10,514 nt of DNA from Opitutales bacterium (GTDB lineage Bacteria; Verrucomicrobiota; Verrucomicrobiia; Opitutales; JAFGAQ01). The translations under genes and the position numbers were made by a program. The notes beneath the pieces were generated by a model. It ran no database searches, had not been told where the DNA came from, and saw only the letters and a program-made list of their open reading frames with translations. The first letter of the stretch is position 1; every line of letters starts with the position of its first letter. Shown piece after piece: positions 1-6,911 of the stretch. The DNA is taken from NCBI GenBank assembly GCA_028704125.1, contig JAQVLM010000062.1:1-10514 (forward strand). The letters run 5' to 3'.

Positions 1-1281
1 ATCGAATGGCTTTTTTCCCATCCGCATGTGCCGCTCCACATTCTCCACCGCCACAATCGCATCGTCCACCACGAGCCCAACCGACAGAACAATCGCCAAT
101 AACGTGAGCAGGTTGATACTGAACCCGAACAACTGCATCAGAAAGACAGCTCCGATCAGCGAAACCGGGATCGCCACAACCGGAACCAGAACGGACCGGA
201 AGGTTCCCAAAAACAGGAAAATCACCACCACCACAATCAAGAGCGTCTCACCCAAAGTATGGTAAACCTCGCTGATCGCGTCTTCGATATACAAAGTGGA
301 GTCGTAGGCAATTCCACCTTCGATTCCAACAGGCAGATCCTGCTCAATCTGGGCCATCTCCTTCCGGATGCCCCGGATCACATCCAATGTATTGGCATTC
401 GGCATCACATAAATCCCAATAAACACGGCACTCTGCCCCGAAAACCGCACATCGTAGGAATAGTCTTCGGCACCCAACACCACCTCGGCAATATCCCCCA
501 GCCGCACAATCGCACCACCTTCCTCACGGATCACAAGCTGCCGGAACTCCTCCGGGCTGCGCAAATCCGTGTTGACCGACAAATTCACGGTCACCAGTGC
601 TCCACGGGTCTGCCCGATGGCTGCCAGATAGTTGTTGGCGGCAAGCGCCTGACGCACTTGGGCCGGACTCACCCCAAGAGCCGCCATACGGTCGGGGTCG
701 AGCCAAATCCTCATCGCAAACACCCGCCCACCCAGAATCTCCGCCCGCTGCACACCGGGCACTGCCGTCAGCCGCGGCTGCACCACACGGGTCAGGTAAT
801 CGGTGATCTCATTCGACTCCAGAATGCTGGAATTGAAGCGTAAATATGCGGATGCGAACCCTGAGTCGGCCGTTTCAATCGATATCACCGGAATCTGGGA
901 TTCGGGAGGAAGATCTCCACGGACCTGATCCACTTTCGTACTGATCTCCGCCAAGGCCTTGTTCCCGTCATGGTTAAGCTTCAAACGGGCCCGAATGGTC
1001 GAAAAACTCTGCGAACTCGTGGACTCGATGTAGTCAATCCCATCAGCCGATGCCACGGCCCTTTCCAACGGAGTGGTGATAAAGCCCCTCACCAAGTCGG
1101 CATTCGCGCCAACGTAAACCGTACTCACCGAAATCACCGCATTCTCATTGCGGGGATACTGTCGGACAGTCAGCGAATTGTAGGCCTGCACTCCGGCGAT
1201 GATGATCACCAGGTTGACAACAATTGCCAAAACCGGACGCCGTATAAAGACGTCCGTAAAAGCTTTCGAATGGGTTTTCAT
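1..1281 (-). CDS. RND-family efflux permease (HAE1/AcrB-like), N-terminal 427 residues, cut by left window edge
   Basis: Inner-membrane proton-driven pump that would work with the adjacent adaptor and an outer-membrane channel (not in the window) to expel drugs or other amphiphiles. The frame is open from an ATG at 1281 to base 1, giving 427 residues of a protein normally about 1000-1050 long. The first transmembrane helix is at about residues 15-33, followed by the periplasmic porter region to about 335. Hydrophobic helices then run from about 343 onward. The segment GLVVDDAIVAVENVERH (402-418) is the RND TM4 signature, and Asp406/Asp407 correspond to the proton-relay pair of AcrB. It lies 32 bases after the adaptor gene, so the two are probably co-transcribed. 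No clear Shine-Dalgarno precedes the ATG. Family assignment is firm; substrate is unknown, and the rest of the gene lies outside the window. Confidence 0.95.
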   Translation of the reverse strand, partial: MKTHSKAFTDVFIRRPVLAIVVNLVIIIAGVQAYNSLTVRQYPRNENAVISVSTVYVGANADLVRGFITTPLERAVASADGIDYIESTSSQSFSTIRARLKLNHDGNKALAEISTKVDQVRGDLPPESQIPVISIETADSGFASAYLRFNSSILESNEITDYLTRVVQPRLTAVPGVQRAEILGGRVFAMRIWLDPDRMAALGVSPAQVRQALAANNYLAAIGQTRGALVTVNLSVNTDLRSPEEFRQLVIREEGGAIVRLGDIAEVVLGAEDYSYDVRFSGQSAVFIGIYVMPNANTLDVIRGIRKEMAQIEQDLPVGIEGGIAYDSTLYIEDAISEVYHTLGETLLIVVVVIFLFLGTFRSVLVPVVAIPVSLIGAVFLMQLFGFSINLLTLLAIVLSVGLVVDDAIVAVENVERHMRMGKKPFD

Positions 1282-1313
1282 GTCAATAGCCCGATTGGAT
1301 TTTCCGCTATGCA

Positions 1314-2426
1314 TCAGGCTTCAGAAGGTTTCGGATTGAGCTGAATCTCAGGATTGCTCGAATTGTCCACTTTCACTTTTGCATTGTTGCGAAGTTTGAA
1401 CGCCCCGTTACTCACAACCTGCTCGCCGGAGTTCACACCTTGCAATACCTGAACATAGTCGCCACGGACTTCTCCAAGACGGACAAAACGCTGCCGCGCA
1501 ATCGTCGCCCCTGCCTCGTTTTCCTCCACCACAAACACCGAATTCCCATAAGGGGCATACACCACCGAGGTGACCGGAATCGCCGTCACCTCAGCCTCAA
1601 CCGGTTCATAAACCCGCACACGCACAAACATTCCGGGGCGCAATATCCCGTCAGGACTCGGCAGAGACGCCCGCACCCGCACATTACGGGTTGACTCATC
1701 AATCTCCGCGGCAACAGCTGAGACAACGCCCCGGAGCACCTCCGTCTGAAGGTCGGAATTCACTTCGACCTCATAACCTTCTTTGACAGAAGCCAAACGT
1801 TGCTGGGGAACATAGAAATCCACAAAAACCGGATCAATACTTTGGATCGATACGATCGGAGCTCCGCTCCCGACATACTGTCCGAGATTCACTTGCCGGA
1901 TACCCAAACGTCCGGAAAAAGGCGCCCGAATGGTCTTTTTGGCCAATACAGCCCGCAGGTTCTCCACCTGGGCCTCGGCCTGTTGAGCCTGTGCCTCAGC
2001 CGCATCGAAGTCGGACTTGGCAACCGCATCCCGTGCGAGCAACTCCCGGGACCGGTCCAGACTGATCTGGGCCAAACGGAAAGAGGATTCCGCTGACTTC
2101 AGTTGGGCTCTTTCAGTCGATGCGTCCAGCTCGACCAAAACCTGTCCAGCTTCGACACACTCACCGGACTCAAAGGAAAAGGATACCACTTTTCCAGGGA
2201 TTTCAGGACTCACCATCACCCCTTGAACCGCAACCACTGATCCAACAGCAGAAACACTGCGCCTCCACTTCTGCTGCACGGCTTCTACTGTTGAAACCGA
2301 TTCAGGGGGAGGCACCATGCTTTCCCCAGCCGCAATCAACATCCGGATCTGACTCGCATAGGCTGCGGCCAACCCTCCGACAATCACAACGATCAATACA
2401 AAAAACAGAAATGCTTTCTTTAACAT
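1314..2426 (-). CDS. Periplasmic adaptor (membrane fusion protein) of RND efflux pump
   Basis: HlyD/AcrA-type adaptor that bridges the RND permease to an outer-membrane channel. From the ATG at 2426 it is 370 residues. An uncleaved-looking N-terminal hydrophobic anchor (about residues 4-24) lacks a lipobox cysteine, unlike AcrA, so membrane anchoring rather than lipidation is expected. The order is typical: a first half-lipoyl strand (VSPEIPGKVVSFSFESGECV), a helical hairpin rich in Ala, Gln and Glu (SAESSFRLAQISL to QAEAQVENLRAVL), a second lipoyl half (TIRAPFSGRLGIRQVNLGQYV), then beta-barrel and membrane-proximal strands (PVFVDFYVPQQRL; DESTRNVRVRASLP; LRPGMFVRVRV). A GTG two codons upstream (2432) is an alternative start; ATG is preferred, although neither has a good ribosome site. 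It sits 62 bases after the MarR gene and 32 before the permease, consistent with one operon. Confidence 0.93.
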   Translation of the reverse strand: MLKKAFLFFVLIVVIVGGLAAAYASQIRMLIAAGESMVPPPESVSTVEAVQQKWRRSVSAVGSVVAVQGVMVSPEIPGKVVSFSFESGECVEAGQVLVELDASTERAQLKSAESSFRLAQISLDRSRELLARDAVAKSDFDAAEAQAQQAEAQVENLRAVLAKKTIRAPFSGRLGIRQVNLGQYVGSGAPIVSIQSIDPVFVDFYVPQQRLASVKEGYEVEVNSDLQTEVLRGVVSAVAAEIDESTRNVRVRASLPSPDGILRPGMFVRVRVYEPVEAEVTAIPVTSVVYAPYGNSVFVVEENEAGATIARQRFVRLGEVRGDYVQVLQGVNSGEQVVSNGAFKLRNNAKVKVDNSSNPEIQLNPKPSEA

Positions 2427-2440
2427 AATCACTTTCGCTT

Positions 2441-2452
2441 AACGATTTCGTT
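2441..2452. repeat. Short inverted repeat upstream of the adaptor gene
   Basis: AACGA and TCGTT form perfect 5-base arms around a two-base centre in the MarR-adaptor gap, 14 bases upstream of the adaptor ATG. It could be a half-operator or chance; a 12-base AT-containing palindrome is weak evidence alone. Confidence 0.25.
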
Positions 2453-2488
2453 CACCCAACATCCCCTGACCTGATACCCCGGTGCCCT

Positions 2489-3082
2489 TCACTCTTTTCC
2501 GGTTTGACCCGCTTTTTCCGCTCCAAAAGACACCGACTGCCATCCAGCAACATGCGCCCCGGTTCGCTCGGGACGCTTGGCCATTACAATAATCTTCCTG
2601 CACAGCTGCGACAACATCGACCGTTCTTCCTCTGAGAAATCACGCATAAAATCGGCCATATACTTAAAATGCACTGGCAGCATTCTCATGATAACATCCT
2701 GGCCCTTTGGAGTGAGACGGACCATCACCATCCGCCGATCATTCAAGTCCGGCTCCCGCATGACCAATCCAGCCCGCTCAAGCGTGTCCAAAACCCCCGT
2801 AACGGTAGCCCGGGAAACCCCCGATCTATCGGCCAACTCGGCGGGCGAGCATTGAAGGAACTCACCCGTACCCTTGTTCACCAGCAGCATCATCAAAGAG
2901 AATCCACCGGACGATACCCCGAAATGGTGCATGTATTCCTGAAACTTTGCCGTGAGATCATCCCCCGCCCTCAATAGCAACAGCACAGCCTCCGTCGCAC
3001 TCGGATCCAGCTCCGGGTATATGGAGCATGCCATTTCCAAATGGCTGCGTGGCGGGAGATCTCTGAGAAGCATGTTTGGCAT
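2489..3082 (-). CDS. MarR-family transcriptional regulator of the efflux operon
   Basis: Winged-helix regulator, 197 residues from the ATG at 3082, slightly longer than the usual 140-180 because of an N-terminal tail before the conserved core begins at about LDPSATEAVLLLLR. The DNA-binding part is clear: SPAELADRSGVSRATVTGVLDTLERAGLV is the helix-turn-helix with its recognition helix, and EPDLNDRRMVMVRLTPKGQ is the wing carrying the family's D-x-R-D/R signature. Helices on either side should form the dimer interface. The gene leads the adaptor and RND permease genes on the same strand, 62 bases before the adaptor, the classic arrangement for a ligand-responsive repressor controlling its own pump. 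The frame stays open 54 codons further up to a TTG at 3244, but that extension has no MarR homology and spans the likely promoter, so the shorter start was chosen. A second ATG at 3073 is also possible. Confidence 0.9.
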   Translation of the reverse strand: MPNMLLRDLPPRSHLEMACSIYPELDPSATEAVLLLLRAGDDLTAKFQEYMHHFGVSSGGFSLMMLLVNKGTGEFLQCSPAELADRSGVSRATVTGVLDTLERAGLVMREPDLNDRRMVMVRLTPKGQDVIMRMLPVHFKYMADFMRDFSEEERSMLSQLCRKIIVMAKRPERTGAHVAGWQSVSFGAEKAGQTGKE

Positions 3083-3100
3083 GGCTAGATAATGCAGTGG

Positions 3101-3142
3101 ATCATATTTAATTTGGAAGCGAACTATCGGCTTCCTAATAGT
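3101..3142 (-). promoter_or_regulatory. Candidate promoter/operator of the MarR-efflux operon
   Basis: On the minus strand TATGAT (3106-3101) matches the -10 consensus at five of six positions and lies 18 bases upstream of the chosen MarR ATG. No good -35 is seen 16-18 bases above it. In its place is a perfect inverted repeat, GGAAGC (3115-3120) and GCTTCC (3130-3135) with a 9-base spacer, and a staggered ACTAT/ATAGT pair (3123-3127, 3138-3142). MarR proteins commonly bind dyad repeats of about 16-22 bases overlapping their own promoter, so this is a reasonable autoregulatory operator candidate. The DNA shows only the symmetry; binding is inferred. Confidence 0.4.
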
Positions 3143-3314
3143 CAGCAAACAAATTATCACTTCCCCGTTTCTGTCAAGTCGATCCTCCACAAATTCACGT
3201 CTGCAAATCTCACGCCAATACTGAGCGCATGCACCGGAAATCAACTCAACGCCAAACAGGAAGCGAAACTCCGGACACCTGCGCCCAAATCCTCCATTGA
3301 AAAAGTGGTGATTC

Positions 3315-3363
3315 AGACCGAAATCCGGTGGTTTTCACCCGAAGCGCTCCGAGCTTTCGGTCT
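3315..3363 (-). terminator. Structured element after the helicase gene, possible terminator
   Basis: Perfect 9-base arms AGACCGAAA (3315-3323) and TTTCGGTCT (3355-3363) enclose 31 bases. Inside is a smaller stem, GGTG (3327-3330) with CACC (3336-3339). Transcripts from the helicase gene would fold it 61 bases past the stop codon. A run of five U residues (3304-3300) follows the stem by about 10 bases, too far for a canonical intrinsic terminator. It could instead be an RNA-stabilising stem or a dispersed repeat. Confidence 0.35.
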
Positions 3364-3369
3364 CGAATG

Positions 3370-3386
3370 CGGGAAGCGTATTCCCG
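3370..3386. repeat. Small perfect hairpin CGGGAA/TTCCCG
   Basis: Six-base arms at 3370-3375 and 3381-3386 flank a 5-base loop, 38 bases downstream of the helicase stop. No U tract follows on either strand. It may act with the adjacent larger stem as a 3'-end structure of the helicase mRNA. Confidence 0.35.
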
Positions 3387-3423
3387 GATCCCGTCATCGA
3401 TCACCGATCGCGTGGTTTTTCCT

Positions 3424-5994
3424 TCACTGCTCATTTCCGATTGGCCCGAGGGCAAATGGAATCATCACCACATGACTCACGTCGCGACTCCCGGCAAGGT
3501 CGATTTGAAAAACTATCTCCCAATCATTCAGTTCTTCCGCATCCACCAACGTCTGACGCACCACCCATCGGTTGGGATCATCACGGTCGATCCGCGTATG
3601 CTTGGTCGCCCGGGCCTCTGGATCCAGACGTATCCACGAATGGGATGAATGGTAGTCCTCCATTCGTTTGGTCAGAACATAGTCCCTTGCTCCAACCCCT
3701 TCGGCGGGCGCATCCGGAAACAGCAATGATAAATCGTAGGTATCCCGGATCTCGGTACACTGACGGTTCGCAAGCATTCGCACCAATCGGAAAACCTCAC
3801 TCCGGATCAATTTGGTGAAAGCATCCCGGTTCGCCGTGATGTCCACGGCCTTTTCCTGAGCCACGATAGAGGTGGACTCAGTCCTCCATCCCGCGGGCAA
3901 GTCGGGATTCCTCATCCGCTCCCATTCGTCCAACAAGCTCGAGTCAACCGTCCGCAGCAACCCCTCAAGGTACACCAAAACCTCATCCACCGGCTCCGTC
4001 CGGAAGACCGGCGGCAGGGTGCTCTCAAGCACATGATACACCTGCGAGAGGTGGCGCAACAAAAGACCTTCAACCTGCTCAATTCCGTAGGTTTTAATAT
4101 AGTCACCAAAACTGCAATAGCCTTCGTACATCTCCCGAACGATCGATTTCGGGTGAATATTCTCCTTGCCCACCCACGGATGCTCACGGGCAAACGCATT
4201 GAAAGTGTCATAGATGAAATCCCGCTCCGGCTTCGGATACTCAAGGGTCTCAAGCCGTTCCATTCGTTCTTCGTACTCGATTCCGGCTGCTTTCCACTCA
4301 GCGATTTTCTCCTCTTTCACCCGCATCAACTGTCGGCGTAAAATCGCATCCGGATCCTCAACGATGGACTCCGCCAGCGAAATCACCTTAAAGGGGTAGT
4401 CCGAAGCGTCCGGGTCCAACAAGGCGAGCGTGTCCACAAAATACAGCGACAGCGTTTGATTTAAAGAGAAGTCATCCTGAAGTTCCACATTGACCCTGAG
4501 TTTCCGTCCCTCTTCCGGATGGGGCAAAAACTCGACAATTTGCCGTTCAAGGAGTGACCGAAACAACTGAAAGGCTTGCCGTCTCAAACCCGCCTTCGCC
4601 GCCTCCGGATGATGGCACTCAGCGATCAGGGTCCGCATCGCGCGGCATCCGTCGCCCTTACGGCTGAGCACATTCAACAGCATGCCGTGCGTTACCTTGA
4701 AACGCGACTCAAGAGCCTCCGGCTTTGACTGGATAAGGCGATCAAAGGTCTGTCCATCCCAATGCACATATCCTTTTTCGGGAGGTTTTTTGCGAACCAT
4801 CTTCCGTTTCTTGGCAGGATCATCTCCCGCTTTGATCTCGAGCCGCCGGTTTTCGATCACATGCTCGGGGGCCATGGCAACGACATACCCGATTGAGTCA
4901 AACCCCCGCCGACCGGCCCGCCCACTGATCTGATGAAAATCCCGCGCACTCAGAATGCGCGTCTTCTTGCCATCATACTTGCACAACTGGGTGAACAAAA
5001 CCGTCCGGATGGGTACATTCACCCCGACACCCAGAGTATCCGTCCCGCAGATCACTTTGAGCAAGCCCCGCTGAGCCAGCTTCTCCACCAACAAACGGTA
5101 ACGGGGAAGCAATCCGGCATGGTGAAGGCCCACGCCATTGCGAATAAACCGCTTGATATCTTTGCCAAACGGACTGTTGAAGGGAACCGTTTCCAACTCT
5201 TCTGCGATCATCGCCTTTTCCTCCTTCGAGCACACCGTCACGCTCTGAAGGTTCTGGGCGGTTTGAGCAGCCGATCTTTGCGTGAAATGCACCAGATATA
5301 CCGGGAGTTTGCCACTGGACTGCAAGAGATCGATTGCCTCGGTCAACGGACGTTCCTCGTATGAAAACTCGAGGGGAACCGGTCGGTCCGTGCTGGACAC
5401 CGTCAAGGTTTTCCGATCGGTTGCCCGCTCCAAATCCTTTTCAAAAAACCGGGTATCGCCCAGGGTCGCCGACATCAGGAGGAAGCGGGCGTGGGGAAGA
5501 GTGAGCAACGGGGCCTGCCATGCCACGCCCCGATCCTCGTCGGAATAGTAATGGAACTCGTCCATGATCACGTCATCCACCCGCGCAAACGGACCGTCCC
5601 GCAAGGCAATATTCGCGAGAATCTCTGCCGTGCAGCACAACACCAGCGCATCCCGGTTTACACTGGCGTCACCCGTCATCATCCCGACGTTTTCTGGGCC
5701 GAACAGGCGGCACAAGGCCAGGAACTTTTCGTTTACCAGCGCCTTGATCGGGCAGGTATAGACGGATCGGCGCCCTTGGCAGAGCGCCAAATAGTGCAGC
5801 GCTGCCGCGACCAACGACTTACCGGATCCGGTCGGAGTGTTCAGGATGACATTCTGCCCTCCGTAGAGCTCCAGAATGGCCTCCTCCTGAGCCGGATACA
5901 TCTCAAATTCCTCACTCTGAACGTAAGATATGAAACGCTCCAGGATCACATCCGATTCGACGTATTGGTCCGGTGGCTTGAGAGGAAAACGCAT
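3424..5994 (-). CDS. Ski2-like DExH-box RNA/DNA helicase with DUF3516-type C-terminal region
   Basis: ATP-dependent superfamily 2 helicase of the Ski2/Mtr4-like group, 856 residues, cytoplasmic. Motifs in order: Walker A TPTGSGKS (53-60), Ia PIKALVNEK (82-90), Walker B/DExH as DEFH (145-148), motif III SAT (175-177), a GVGLHHAGLLP segment (287-297) typical of Ski2-like proteins, motif V GTDTLGVGVNVP (317-328) and motif VI QISGRAGRRG (355-364). The remaining 480 or so residues carry no catalytic motif that I recognise. They resemble the long C-terminal region often labelled DUF3516 in bacterial Ski2-like helicases; that label is from memory. A GGAG four bases before the ATG supports the start. 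The gene stands between the Fe-S gene (133-base gap) and the efflux operon (341-base gap), so it is probably transcribed alone. The role is likely RNA turnover or structure remodelling, but bacterial members are poorly characterised and the substrate cannot be read from sequence. Confidence 0.93.
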   Translation of the reverse strand: MRFPLKPPDQYVESDVILERFISYVQSEEFEMYPAQEEAILELYGGQNVILNTPTGSGKSLVAAALHYLALCQGRRSVYTCPIKALVNEKFLALCRLFGPENVGMMTGDASVNRDALVLCCTAEILANIALRDGPFARVDDVIMDEFHYYSDEDRGVAWQAPLLTLPHARFLLMSATLGDTRFFEKDLERATDRKTLTVSSTDRPVPLEFSYEERPLTEAIDLLQSSGKLPVYLVHFTQRSAAQTAQNLQSVTVCSKEEKAMIAEELETVPFNSPFGKDIKRFIRNGVGLHHAGLLPRYRLLVEKLAQRGLLKVICGTDTLGVGVNVPIRTVLFTQLCKYDGKKTRILSARDFHQISGRAGRRGFDSIGYVVAMAPEHVIENRRLEIKAGDDPAKKRKMVRKKPPEKGYVHWDGQTFDRLIQSKPEALESRFKVTHGMLLNVLSRKGDGCRAMRTLIAECHHPEAAKAGLRRQAFQLFRSLLERQIVEFLPHPEEGRKLRVNVELQDDFSLNQTLSLYFVDTLALLDPDASDYPFKVISLAESIVEDPDAILRRQLMRVKEEKIAEWKAAGIEYEERMERLETLEYPKPERDFIYDTFNAFAREHPWVGKENIHPKSIVREMYEGYCSFGDYIKTYGIEQVEGLLLRHLSQVYHVLESTLPPVFRTEPVDEVLVYLEGLLRTVDSSLLDEWERMRNPDLPAGWRTESTSIVAQEKAVDITANRDAFTKLIRSEVFRLVRMLANRQCTEIRDTYDLSLLFPDAPAEGVGARDYVLTKRMEDYHSSHSWIRLDPEARATKHTRIDRDDPNRWVVRQTLVDAEELNDWEIVFQIDLAGSRDVSHVVMIPFALGPIGNEQ

Positions 5995-6078
5995 TTCACT
6001 CCGTCTAGGATGAACAGCTCAGAATGACAATCCGAAAGGGAGGATATCCCGATTCAACGCTCGATTTCCTCACTATGC

Positions 6079-6112
6079 GACGGTGCATAGAAACACAGCT
6101 CCATGCACCGTC
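6079..6112. repeat. Perfect 10-base inverted repeat between Fe-S and helicase genes
   Basis: GACGGTGCAT (6079-6088) and ATGCACCGTC (6103-6112) pair perfectly around a 14-base spacer, 15 bases beyond the Fe-S gene stop codon and 84 bases before the helicase ATG. In RNA it would be a strong stem at the 3' end of the ABC/GTPase/Fe-S transcript. No U run follows on the minus strand, so it is not a textbook intrinsic terminator. Alternatives are a 3' stabilising stem, or a DNA operator for the helicase gene. Confidence 0.5.
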
Positions 6113-6127
6113 ATCGTCGACCCATGA

Positions 6128-6856
6128 TCATCCGATCCACAGACCTTCCAACCGGATTTGAATTCCTTCGGGAGTCCGATTGATGTAGTTGACCAAACCG
6201 CTGTGACGCCATTGAAGCATGCACATCCTTGGTTGAAAATAGTATCGCATGCCCACCTTCGGTTCGACTCTGGATAAGTTGACCATTCCCTCGTATCCTT
6301 CTGCGATGTAGTATCCGAGATCCTTGAATTTCCCTTCTCTTGTCTTCAAGGGTCCAGTAACACACCATGACATCACGCCGGTGCGCTGATCGACATCCAT
6401 CGCAACCCCGCAGTGCGTAATGGGACACCCACAGGACATGCCCAACGGGCGTCCCAGCATAATGTCTCCAGGCTTCACATCGAGCTCCCGTGTGATCATG
6501 GGATTGTGGGGCAAAATAATCTCACGCGGACCTGGATCTTCGGGAAAATGCTCAAGATAAAAATCAAAATCCCGACCGAGAGAATCGCGCCAGGTTGGTG
6601 CAACAGAAATGCTTTGCCGCTCGGATGGGGATACGGTTCCACAGCCGCCGCTGCATACGCAGCTATCGGATGCGAGTCGGGGAATCTTGCTTTTTGAAGC
6701 AAACGAAGAGGATGTGTTTCCGAGGTGGACACATCGTTCGACAAGGGATGGTTGTTCCCTTATACGAGCAGCGAGCTCAGCACAGGTTCTCATACCACAT
6801 TGCCCACAGTTGAGACCGGGCAAATCGATTTCGTTGAATTCTTGTTTGGGTTTCAT
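6128..6856 (-). CDS. Cysteine-rich protein with N-terminal 4Fe-4S motif (Fes/PF04060-like), function unknown
   Basis: From the ATG at 6856 the protein has 242 residues and 12 cysteines. LPGLNCGQCGMRTCAELAARI followed by Cys42 gives C-x2-C-x4-C-x16-C (Cys17, 20, 25, 42), the single 4Fe-4S motif known in the corrinoid iron-sulfur protein large subunit and RnfB. A second cluster CVCSGGC (66-72) and a third SCGCPITHC (141-149) follow, plus Cys165 and Cys212. I do not recognise the domain formed by residues 90-242. No signal peptide or transmembrane segment is seen, so it is probably cytoplasmic. It is the last gene of the ABC/GTPase set, 55 bases after the GTPase stop. The frame is open upstream into the GTPase 3' end, but residues before Met42 of that longer frame look non-coding and the Fe-S fold begins right after the chosen Met. 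No ribosome site lies directly before it. A role as redox or metal donor in cofactor maturation is inferred. Confidence 0.82.
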   Translation of the reverse strand: MKPKQEFNEIDLPGLNCGQCGMRTCAELAARIREQPSLVERCVHLGNTSSSFASKSKIPRLASDSCVCSGGCGTVSPSERQSISVAPTWRDSLGRDFDFYLEHFPEDPGPREIILPHNPMITRELDVKPGDIMLGRPLGMSCGCPITHCGVAMDVDQRTGVMSWCVTGPLKTREGKFKDLGYYIAEGYEGMVNLSRVEPKVGMRYYFQPRMCMLQWRHSGLVNYINRTPEGIQIRLEGLWIG

Positions 6857-6897
6857 GAATATACTAATGTTCGTTGTTAATGTAGGTAGTAGTGTTG

Positions 6898-6906
6898 CCT
6901 CCCTCC
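6898..6906 (-). promoter_or_regulatory. Shine-Dalgarno-like GGAGGGAGG with no start at normal distance
   Basis: In the GTPase/Fe-S gap the minus strand carries GGAGGGAGG, overlapping a CTCCGGAG palindrome (6903-6910). The nearest ATG, the chosen Fe-S start, is 41 bases downstream, and no ATG, GTG or TTG occurs at the usual 5-10 bases. It may be a ribosome standby site, part of a leader structure, or chance. Confidence 0.3.
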
Positions 6907-6911
6907 GGAGA

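Larger units (their letters stand above)
3083..3423. other. Intergenic region between helicase and MarR genes
   Basis: There are 341 bases with no convincing gene. On the minus strand this is the helicase 3' flank followed by the MarR promoter region. It contains two structured elements near the helicase end (3315-3363 and 3370-3386) and an AT-rich stretch with an inverted repeat near the MarR start (3101-3142), each listed separately. The open frames crossing it look non-coding, with no ribosome sites and no recognisable motifs. Confidence 0.7.

Noticed and set aside
259..843. Plus-strand open frame of 194 codons
   Set aside because: It is antisense to the RND permease, whose minus-strand frame is continuous and carries family motifs; the plus-strand product has no recognisable domain.
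3083..3244. N-terminal extension of the MarR protein to a TTG
   Set aside because: It has no MarR similarity and crosses the AT-rich promoter-like region and dyad.
3246..3434. Possible 62-residue minus-strand gene overlapping the helicase 3' end
   Set aside because: The ATG has no usable ribosome site, the product shows no motif, and the frame runs through the inverted repeats at 3315-3386.
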